A stretch of DNA of 12,169 nt from the NCBI GenBank assembly GCA_964634555.1, contig CAZWJJ010000024.1, positions 1 to 12,169 on the forward strand. Direction: 5' to 3'. Under the pieces are notes generated by a model that searched no databases, had not been told where the DNA came from, and saw only the letters and a program-made list of their open reading frames with translations. Position 1 is the stretch's first letter, and each line of letters starts with the position of its first letter. This DNA comes from JACQCV01 sp964634555 (GTDB taxonomy: Bacteria > Patescibacteriota > Minisyncoccia > Phycocordibacterales > UBA12445). Below are positions 7,264 to 12,092 of this stretch, in pieces. Position numbers and translations under genes: made by a program.

Positions 7264-7291
7264 ATTATCCTTAATTATTACCTTTTGTCAA
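7264..7291 (-). promoter_or_regulatory. Near-consensus promoter of the ligase gene inside the GATase 3' end
   Basis: On the - strand, TTGACA (7291-7286, perfect -35) and GATAAT (7269-7264, 5 of 6) are separated by 16 bases. Transcription would begin near 7257 and give a leader of about 55 bases. The -35 box and most of the spacer overlap the last codons of the GATase gene. Confidence 0.65.
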
Positions 7292-8083
7292 CTTATCTTT
7301 TTTGCCCGGCAAGACAATATTTTTAATAAAATTTTGGGCGATTTTAATGCCGATATTTTTATTATCTTTTATGAGTGTTAGAAATTTTTTAAAGGCTTTT
7401 TCGTTCGTAAAAAATCCTTCTTTAATCAGCGATTCTTTTCTGTTTTTGGTTAATGCCTTTATTTCCTTGGAACCCATTTCCGGATGGAATTGTAGGAGTC
7501 GGATGTTTTTCCCGATGGCTATGGCTTGAAAATCGCAAATTTTTGAGGATCCAAGTAATTTCCACTCTTTATCAATCTTTTCCACCATGCATTTATGGCT
7601 GACAGAGATTTGCATCTTTTTTTTCATACCTTTGAACAAAGGATCATTTTGACCCAATGTATTAAGATCTAATGAAACAATTCCAAGCTCTCGTCCTTGT
7701 GGATTTTTTATTACCTTTTTATTTAACGCGCGGGCAGTAAATTGCAATCCACCGCAAATGCCAAGTATTGGAATATTTTTATCTATGATCTTCTTAATGA
7801 ATCTGTAGGTGTCTTTCATCCAGGGTTTTTCGTGCGCTTCATCTATTGGATCTTCGGCGGATCCACCGATTACCACGGCATCATATTCGGCAACCTCATC
7901 TGGTAGTTTACCCAATCCAGCATCGAGGTGATGCCAACTCTTTTTTTCTATGCCGAAGACCTTGCGCATTCCTTCGGAATAACCCCTTGCACCGAAAAGC
8001 GCTTTGTTTAAATCTCGTTTAAGCTTAGGTTCATCAGTTAGAATATCGAGAAATAATATATTAAGATCGGAATTTTTTTTCAT
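7271..8083 (-). CDS. Class I glutamine amidotransferase-like protein
   Basis: Class I GATases take ammonia from glutamine with a Cys-His-Glu triad and pass it to a partner synthase; relatives hydrolyse gamma-glutamyl bonds. The 270-residue protein has the oxyanion strand VIGGSAEDPIDE (71-82), the nucleophile elbow ILGICGGLQ (106-114, Cys110) and FHPEM (199-203, His200 and Glu202), so the triad is intact. SVSHKCMVEKI (160-170) matches the GMP-synthase-like GATase subgroup. No synthase domain is fused; the C-terminal 50 residues are Lys-rich. It resembles stand-alone GMP-synthase-like GATases, not GuaA itself. The start ATG 8083 has no Shine-Dalgarno sequence. The next gene on the strand, 68 bases on, is an ATP-dependent ligase homologue, which could be the partner. 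Confidence 0.85.
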   Translation of the reverse strand: MKKNSDLNILFLDILTDEPKLKRDLNKALFGARGYSEGMRKVFGIEKKSWHHLDAGLGKLPDEVAEYDAVVIGGSAEDPIDEAHEKPWMKDTYRFIKKIIDKNIPILGICGGLQFTARALNKKVIKNPQGRELGIVSLDLNTLGQNDPLFKGMKKKMQISVSHKCMVEKIDKEWKLLGSSKICDFQAIAIGKNIRLLQFHPEMGSKEIKALTKNRKESLIKEGFFTNEKAFKKFLTLIKDNKNIGIKIAQNFIKNIVLPGKKDKLTKGNN

Positions 8084-8092
8084 ATATGTTTA

Positions 8093-8125
8093 ATTCAAAT
8101 AATATAGCGCTAAATCGATTTGAAT
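8093..8125. promoter_or_regulatory. Nested dyad symmetry in the divergent promoter region
   Basis: ATTCAAAT (8093-8100) and ATTTGAAT (8118-8125) are perfect inverted copies, and the palindrome TAGCGCTA (8105-8112) sits almost exactly at their centre. The element starts 10 bases before the GATase start codon and would cover any GATase promoter, whose only visible candidate -10 boxes (TATTAT or TATATT, - strand, 8099-8106) lie inside it. This is the layout of an operator for a dimeric regulator, but the regulator is unknown. Confidence 0.45.
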
Positions 8126-8144
8126 GCTAGTCCGATTTTGGTTA

Positions 8145-8173
8145 TTGACTAATGTTTTAAAAAGCGGTAATCT
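8145..8173 (+). promoter_or_regulatory. Promoter of the two-gene unknown cassette
   Basis: TTGACT (8145-8150) and TAATCT (8168-8173) are separated by 17 bases. Transcription would begin near 8180, leaving a 32-base leader with a good ribosome binding site. The -10 box is a moderate match. Confidence 0.5.
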
Positions 8174-8211
8174 GGTGGCAGAAAATCATAGTTTTTTGAT
8201 AAAGGAGAAGA

Positions 8212-8535
8212 ATGAAGAAATCGTATAATATGACCAAGGGAAGCTTTTTGGTGGTCAGTCTTGCATTGCATGAGAATCTCATGATAGCTGAAGTTACTTC
8301 GGAAAATCCGCTGACAATCAAGGTTGCGGAAGATCCAGATTATTTGGATCTGCGTGAAGGTGAGTTTACAGTTCTTGAGTCTGAAACATGCGAGCTGCAG
8401 GCTTCAGAAAAAACACAGAATGATCTTCTGTGGAGATATAGAATTTCAGGTAAGCCAATAATTTGCGGACTAAAAAGCTGTGGAATAGTTGGCGGATCAT
8501 TTGTTGCTCTACTGCCCAGAAATTTACTGGACTAA
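8212..8535 (+). CDS. Hypothetical protein, 107 aa
   Basis: I do not recognise this protein. It has 107 residues, no signal peptide and no membrane segment. Short alternating hydrophobic strands (FLVVSLAL, LMIAEVT, TIKVAE, FTVLES, GSFVALLP) suggest a mostly beta fold. Three Cys residues occur (CELQ, ICGLKSCG), two of them in a CxxxxC pair near the C-terminus. The start ATG 8212 is supported by AAGGAGA at 8202-8208. It is the first gene of a two-gene unit with the next gene 15 bases downstream, has its own promoter, and is divergent from the GATase gene. Gene structure and signals make it very likely real; function is unknown. Confidence 0.75.
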   Translation: MKKSYNMTKGSFLVVSLALHENLMIAEVTSENPLTIKVAEDPDYLDLREGEFTVLESETCELQASEKTQNDLLWRYRISGKPIICGLKSCGIVGGSFVALLPRNLLD

Positions 8536-8540
8536 GGAGG
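8534..8540 (+). promoter_or_regulatory. Shine-Dalgarno deciding the start of the second cassette gene
   Basis: AAGGAGG overlaps the stop codon of the preceding gene. It is 1 base from an in-frame GTG (8542), too close to work, and 10 bases from ATG 8551, which is therefore taken as the start. Confidence 0.7.
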
Positions 8541-8550
8541 TGTGCCGAAA

Positions 8551-8976
8551 ATGAAAAAGAAAATCTCTCTGTTATTTCCAAGGTGTTACATAGAAAAACA
8601 TTCGCTAGATCAAAGAGGTGTGGCCAGAAAATTTTTTGCTGACAAATGCCCGTTGATTAATTCTATGGTGGTGGATAGGGGTATAAAAATCTCAGTCCTT
8701 CAACTTCGTGAACATGTCGGTCTCGATATGTTTGTAGACATTTTGGAAGACGAACTATACGGTTTTAAGGTCTTGGTTCTGATCCCAACATCTGCAATGC
8801 CCGATATTCTCCGTCGTACAAACAAGATCGATCTCCTATTGGCCACAGTCGCAGTATCCAAAAAATCTGGACAGTTTATGCTTGTTGTGCCGGGCGATTT
8901 AATTGTAGACGACGACGGATCGCTGGTGCCAGCGGAGAATAATTCTGATCTAATGGAATTCATCTCAAGAATTTAG
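8551..8976 (+). CDS. Hypothetical protein, 141 aa
   Basis: I do not recognise this protein. From ATG 8551 it has 141 residues; a GTG at 8542 would add three but sits almost on the Shine-Dalgarno sequence. It is soluble, with an apparent alpha/beta pattern: strands ISLLFPR, VLVLIPT, LLLATVAV, FMLVVPGDL and helices around ARKFFADK, LQLREHVGLDMFVDILEDEL and MPDILRRT. Acidic residues cluster near the C-terminus (IVDDDG). The SD-stop overlap with the previous gene suggests coupled translation, so the two products may act together. A strong terminator follows 7 bases after the stop. There is no sign of transfer. Function cannot be assigned. Confidence 0.75.
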   Translation: MKKKISLLFPRCYIEKHSLDQRGVARKFFADKCPLINSMVVDRGIKISVLQLREHVGLDMFVDILEDELYGFKVLVLIPTSAMPDILRRTNKIDLLLATVAVSKKSGQFMLVVPGDLIVDDDGSLVPAENNSDLMEFISRI

Positions 8977-8983
8977 AGAAGTT

Positions 8984-9006
8984 AAGCCCCTATTGTGGGG
9001 CTTTTT
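8984..9006 (+). terminator. Intrinsic terminator of the unknown cassette
   Basis: AAGCCCC and GGGGCTT flank the loop TATTGT and are followed by a run of T residues on the + strand. The same hairpin could weakly stop the convergent amidohydrolase transcript, but no T run follows on the - strand. Confidence 0.88.
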
Positions 9007-9021
9007 AATTATCGCAGCCGA

Positions 9022-9834
9022 TCATAGGTTAAAAACTTTTTGTGCATTTTTGAAAAATAGAGCCTCTTGCTGTTGTGAATTAAGTGCAAGGCCTTTTGCA
9101 AATTTTAAATAAACTTTCATTGGCGCCAATGGCCAATCAGTTGCGTAAAGAAGTTTGTGGTCATAGCCGACATAGTTAATAAGATCATTTATTTTATTGC
9201 GCATCATTATTCCGTAAGGAGTTTCTAGATCATCGCCTACGATAAGACCGGAGATGTCAGCATAGACATTTGGATTTTTGTATAAGAGTTCAGCGCAATC
9301 TGCAAGCCAAGGATTTCCAATGTGAGCGATGACAATTTTTAGGCTAGGATTATCTGCCGCCACCTCATCTATATTTATAGGATGGGAAAATTTTATTTTG
9401 GGATTTGGCACCATGCCGGCGAGGGTGTCACCGGAGTGAAAAATTACCGGTACATCATATTTCATTGCTAATTTATAAATCGGACCGCACCTTTCATCTG
9501 AAGGATAAAAATGCTGATAGCCTGTATAAAGTTTTATCCCGACAATTTTCTTTTCAGAGAGATATGATTCAATTTCCCGCAAATCTTTTTCTTCATAATT
9601 TAAAATATCGACCGCGGCAATCACTCGGAAATTATTTTTTCCGGAACACAATTTAATCAGATCGGCGGTTTCTGGCCGGTCGGGATTTTCGCTGAGCCAT
9701 GTAGCAATAACAAGCGACAGATCAATGCTGTTTTCTTTCATTTCAGCCTCTACATATTCTAGATTTTTTTCAAAACTATCCGTAAATTTTGTCCCTGGAA
9801 GTTTAGTTAGATGAGTGTGAGTATCTATTATCAT
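9022..9834 (-). CDS. Amidohydrolase-superfamily metal-dependent hydrolase (amidohydrolase 2 type)
   Basis: The superfamily uses a TIM barrel with one or two metals to hydrolyse or decarboxylate small molecules. All hallmarks are visible in 270 residues: DTHTH (4-8, His6 and His8), GIKLYTGYQHFYP (99-111, Lys101), VIFHSGDT (130-137, His133), IVIAHIGNP (167-175, His171) and ATDWPL (231-236, Asp233). This arrangement is that of the amidohydrolase_2 group, which includes decarboxylase-like and lactonase-like members; the substrate cannot be named. There is no signal peptide. Its ATG is separated from the gdhA stop by a single base and has no clear ribosome binding site, so translation is probably coupled to gdhA. 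Confidence 0.88.
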   Translation of the reverse strand: MIIDTHTHLTKLPGTKFTDSFEKNLEYVEAEMKENSIDLSLVIATWLSENPDRPETADLIKLCSGKNNFRVIAAVDILNYEEKDLREIESYLSEKKIVGIKLYTGYQHFYPSDERCGPIYKLAMKYDVPVIFHSGDTLAGMVPNPKIKFSHPINIDEVAADNPSLKIVIAHIGNPWLADCAELLYKNPNVYADISGLIVGDDLETPYGIMMRNKINDLINYVGYDHKLLYATDWPLAPMKVYLKFAKGLALNSQQQEALFFKNAQKVFNL

Positions 9835-9835
9835 A

Positions 9836-11065
9836 TTATTTCATTGCTTTTTCTATTCGCTCTAGCGCTACAATGAACGCCGCACGCCTGAGATCGGTCT
9901 GAAGTTTTGAAGCTCGTGAAAAGATATTGGCGGTTTCCTTGCGAAGAATTGATTTAAGCTTAGCAAAGACATCTGCCTCAGGCCAATGTTCGCTTTTTAA
10001 ATTTTGTTCCCATTCAAAAGTAGAGACAATTACTCCTCCGGAATTTGCCAGAATGTCGGGGATTACAACTATGCCTTTTTTGAAGAGAATATCATCGGCG
10101 TCAGCAGTTGTTGGGCCATTAGCAAGTTCAAGAACAGCCCTAGCCTTGATCTTCGTAGCATTTTTATTAGTGATCTGATTTTCCAGAGCCGCCGGAATTA
10201 AAAGATCGCAATTTAATTCAAGTAACGCTGAATTTGTGATTTTTTTGGCACCAGGGAAACCCACTAGAGAACCTTTTTCTTTTTTGTATTTTTCAACTTC
10301 GGTTGGGTCCAGGCCTTCGATGTTATAGATCGCGCTTTTTGAATCGGACATTGCAACAATGCTATATCCGTTTTCGTTAAATATCTTAGCTACATTTCCC
10401 CCGACATTGCCCATGCCTTGAATTGCTACCGTTGCGTCTTTTGGAAGGTCTAAATTTTTTTTCAGTGCCTCAAATACATAATAACCTCCAAGGCCAGTAG
10501 CCACTCCCCGACCCTCCGATCCACCCTTATCTAAGGGTTTGCCGGTAAAAGTTGCACCGGTTTTTTCACCAGTTAGCTTTGAATATTCATCTGACATCCA
10601 TGACATAATTTCCGGAGTTGTGTTGACATCCGGAGCCGGAACATCTTTGACCGGACCAATTATATCGTAAATCTTTTTTACAAAACCTCGTGAAAGGCGT
10701 TCGAGTTCGTTTCTTGATAGTTGTTTAGGGTCGAGATTAATCCCGCCCTTTCCGCCACCCATTGGTATGCCAGCGACAGCGCATTTAAGCGCCATCCAAA
10801 AAGCCAGCGCCCGCACTTCATGAATATCTGTCTCGTGGTGGTAACGAATTCCACCCTTATAAGGACCTCTGGCATTGGAATATTGCACTCTATAACCCTT
10901 AAAGATTTTAATCTTTTTATCATCCATTTTGACGGGTATTGAGACACTAATTTCACGCTCCGGAGTTTTTAACTGGACAAAAAAATTTTCATTGAAAGGT
11001 TTGACTTTGTTGGCGCGGTCGAGTTGTCGCATGGCATTGTCGAAGGGGTTAATTTTATTTGACAT
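9836..11065 (-). CDS. gdhA: Glutamate dehydrogenase (Glu/Leu/Phe/Val dehydrogenase family)
   Basis: The enzyme interconverts glutamate and 2-oxoglutarate plus ammonia using NAD(P). The 409 residues fit the hexameric bacterial and archaeal type. The N-terminal domain has GGIRYH (71-76), the substrate lysine in LKCAVAGIPMGGGKGGI (93-109, catalytic Lys106), and PAPDVNTTPEIMSWM (144-158, Asp146). The Rossmann domain has the dinucleotide motif GMGNVGG (217-223), with Ser240-Asp241 at the cofactor-selecting strand end. NSGGVIVSTFEWEQN (341-355) is the family's conserved C-terminal block. Other amino-acid dehydrogenases of the family are shorter or lack these substrate residues, so glutamate is the best call. 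The gene heads an operon with an amidohydrolase. It starts at ATG 11065 without a Shine-Dalgarno sequence. Confidence 0.95.
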   Translation of the reverse strand: MSNKINPFDNAMRQLDRANKVKPFNENFFVQLKTPEREISVSIPVKMDDKKIKIFKGYRVQYSNARGPYKGGIRYHHETDIHEVRALAFWMALKCAVAGIPMGGGKGGINLDPKQLSRNELERLSRGFVKKIYDIIGPVKDVPAPDVNTTPEIMSWMSDEYSKLTGEKTGATFTGKPLDKGGSEGRGVATGLGGYYVFEALKKNLDLPKDATVAIQGMGNVGGNVAKIFNENGYSIVAMSDSKSAIYNIEGLDPTEVEKYKKEKGSLVGFPGAKKITNSALLELNCDLLIPAALENQITNKNATKIKARAVLELANGPTTADADDILFKKGIVVIPDILANSGGVIVSTFEWEQNLKSEHWPEADVFAKLKSILRKETANIFSRASKLQTDLRRAAFIVALERIEKAMK

Positions 11066-11091
11066 CGGTTTTTCTAACTATTAAGGTTTTT

Positions 11092-11100
11092 AGTATAGCA
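11092..11100 (-). promoter_or_regulatory. Extended -10 promoter element of gdhA
   Basis: TGCTATACT on the - strand is an extended -10 element. No good -35 box is seen 16-18 bases upstream. The predicted start near 11085 gives a leader of about 20 bases. Confidence 0.5.
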
Positions 11101-11234
11101 TAAGAATAAAATAAAAAATCTCCAATTGTTGAAGAATTTTTAGCGAAATAGATATTAAATATCCTGTGACTTTTTGGTAAGCCGTGTGAACGAAGAGAAC
11201 TTGGGTTAAGGGCAAGTCCTAGGGTTAATACCCT

Positions 11235-11532
11235 TTATATTATGCTAATAATAGCAATTAGTAGAAAAAGACCGAATGTCCCGAGGGTTTTTAAAAAGAA
11301 AGAAAGAAAGAGCTTCGGATTTTTTATTTTCGGTTAGAAGCATTACTGGTCGGTAGAAAAAGAGAAATCCCATTGTGGCGGCAGAAAAAACGAAAAGCGA
11401 TAATGCCGTGATTCCATCGATAAGCCCGTCAGGAGTGTCATGATGAAGAGCAGATATAAAATGTATAAACAACACGACAAGGCAGATATATGCCAGGGCG
11501 CAAGCGGCATTTAAATATGGGTTCCAACGCAT
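11235..11532 (-). pseudogene. Small membrane protein gene, frameshifted at a tetranucleotide repeat
   Basis: The open frame from ATG 11532 gives 95 residues ending at 11245. Residues 8-29 and 38-60 are membrane helices, and HDTPDGLIDGITALSLFVFSA precedes the second. After EALSFF the frame passes through four CTTT units (- strand) and continues as a non-hydrophobic tail (NPRDIRSFSTNCYY). The +1 frame instead encodes LKTLGTFGLFLLIAIIS, a third membrane helix, and stops at 11235. Losing one 4-base unit joins the frames exactly and gives a 97-residue, three-helix protein. The gene is therefore either broken, switched off by slippage, or affected by a sequencing error. No function is known to me. 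An extended -10 promoter ends 6 bases before the ATG, predicting a leaderless mRNA. Confidence 0.7.
11293..11312. repeat. (AAAG)4 simple sequence repeat
   Basis: Four perfect AAAG units (11295-11310), extended by AA before and AG after, lie within the small membrane protein gene at the exact point where its reading frame breaks. Confidence 0.9.
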
Positions 11533-11538
11533 GAGATT

Positions 11539-11566
11539 ATTGTAGCATGGTTTTAGATTTGGTGAA
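11539..11566 (-). promoter_or_regulatory. Promoter of the small membrane protein gene, predicted leaderless
   Basis: On the - strand, TTCACC (11566-11561), a 16-base spacer ending in TGC, and TACAAT (11544-11539) form an extended -10 promoter. Six bases separate the -10 box from ATG 11532, as in the antiporter promoter. Confidence 0.5.
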
Positions 11567-11624
11567 ATCTTCTTACTTTCAGTTTTGACCGTTATGAAGA
11601 AATCCCTCCCCGTAGGAGCAGTAT

Positions 11625-11673
11625 CCCAATTGAGATATTTTATATCGCATGCTCATAAAATATCTCAAATGGG
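11625..11673. repeat. Long perfect inverted repeat between the membrane gene and tRNA-Glu
   Basis: CCCA-A-TTGAGATATTTTAT pairs with ATAAAATATCTCAA-A-TGGG: 14 perfect base pairs, one A-A mismatch and 4 more pairs, with an 11-base loop containing GCATGC. No T run follows on either strand, so it is not a typical terminator. The rest of the 11533-11730 spacer shows nothing coding that I can support. Confidence 0.75.
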
Positions 11674-11730
11674 CTTCGATTCCCTGAAGTAACGTACTAA
11701 GGTGAATTACTTAGGTTCCTCGTTTCGCGA

Positions 11731-11802
11731 TGACCCTACAGGGAATCGAACCCTGCTTTGAGCCTTGAGAAGGCTCCGTCCTAGCTGATAGACGATAGGG
11801 CC
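11731..11802 (-). tRNA. tRNA-Glu (anticodon CTC)
   Basis: The cloverleaf folds fully. The acceptor is GGCCCTA with TAGGGTC (one G-U pair) and discriminator A. The D stem is GTCT/GGAC. The anticodon stem is GAGCC/GGCTC with loop TTCTCAA (anticodon CTC). The variable loop has 4 bases, and the T stem is CAGGG/CCCTG with loop TTCGATT. It is 72 bases long, and the CCA end is not encoded, so a CCA-adding enzyme is needed. It reads GAG codons. A truncated identical copy lies upstream on the same strand. Confidence 0.95.
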
Positions 11803-11846
11803 ATTAAATTCTAAAAGATAACTATGCGGGTTCGATTCTACGAATC

Positions 11847-11882
11847 GGTCACAAATATTTTGCTTCACAAAATTTCGCGACC
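11847..11882. repeat. Imperfect hairpin
   Basis: GGTC at 11847 pairs with GACC ending at 11882 and continues through an AT-rich stem to ATTTTG / CAAAAT around the loop CTTCA. It lies between the two tRNA-Glu copies, adjacent to CGATTC-TAC-GAATCG (11833-11847). Confidence 0.6.
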
Positions 11883-11928
11883 CCGCCTCGCATTGCTTCG
11901 CAATATGCTCCGGCTCTGTCCGGCGCTC

Positions 11929-11950
11929 AGAAGTCAAGCAGTTGACTTCT
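11929..11950. repeat. Perfect 9-bp hairpin
   Basis: AGAAGTCAA and TTGACTTCT flank the loop GCAG. No T run follows. It is one of several palindromes packed between the tRNA-Glu copies, including ATTGC-TTC-GCAAT (11892-11904). Confidence 0.7.
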
Positions 11951-11985
11951 TATTGCGCTTCGATCCATACGCCTCCCAGCCCCGC

Positions 11986-12030
11986 TTGAGCCTTGAGAAG
12001 GCTCCGTCCTAGCTGATAGACGATAGGGCC
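11986..12030 (-). pseudogene. Truncated tRNA-Glu copy (5' 45 bases only)
   Basis: These 45 bases are identical to nucleotides 1-45 of the intact tRNA-Glu: acceptor 5' strand, D arm and complete anticodon arm with anticodon CTC. Identity extends 5 bases upstream of the tRNA 5' end (TTAAT), giving a 50-base direct repeat (11758-11807 and 11986-12035). After the anticodon arm the sequence changes abruptly, with no T arm and no matching acceptor strand, so it cannot fold as a tRNA. Confidence 0.88.
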
Positions 12031-12063
12031 ATTAAGGCATTAAATGCCCGTTATTGCCCTGCT

Positions 12064-12092
12064 ATATTACTAGATATTGTTAAATTTGTAAA
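12064..12092 (-). promoter_or_regulatory. Promoter upstream of the tRNA-Glu copies
   Basis: On the - strand, TTTACA (12092-12087) and TAATAT (12069-12064) are separated by 17 bases. Transcription would begin near 12057, cross the truncated copy and the hairpins, and reach the intact tRNA-Glu. No equally good promoter is seen just before the intact tRNA. Confidence 0.5.

Noticed and set aside
11293..11312. Programmed ribosomal frameshift as the explanation for the membrane gene
   Set aside because: A +1 (or -2) shift is needed, while the U/A-rich slippery sequences of this kind favour -1. A one-unit change in the AAAG tract restores the frame exactly and is simpler.
11826..11850. A + strand tRNA suggested by the T-loop-like GCGGGTTCGATTC
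   Set aside because: The 3' half of a T stem is missing (CTACG instead of CCCGC), and no acceptor, D arm or anticodon arm is found upstream. At most it is a tRNA fragment.
11707..11937. Possible 76-residue protein on the - strand
   Set aside because: It runs through the tRNA-Glu gene and the palindromes and shows no protein-like pattern.
11824..12012. Possible 62-residue protein on the + strand
   Set aside because: It is read through hairpins and the antisense of the truncated tRNA; there is no ribosome binding site and no recognisable sequence.
11758..12035. CRISPR array or integrated element bounded by the 50-base direct repeat
   Set aside because: There are only two repeats, each mostly tRNA sequence, and the 178 bases between the two repeat copies encode no integrase or other gene.
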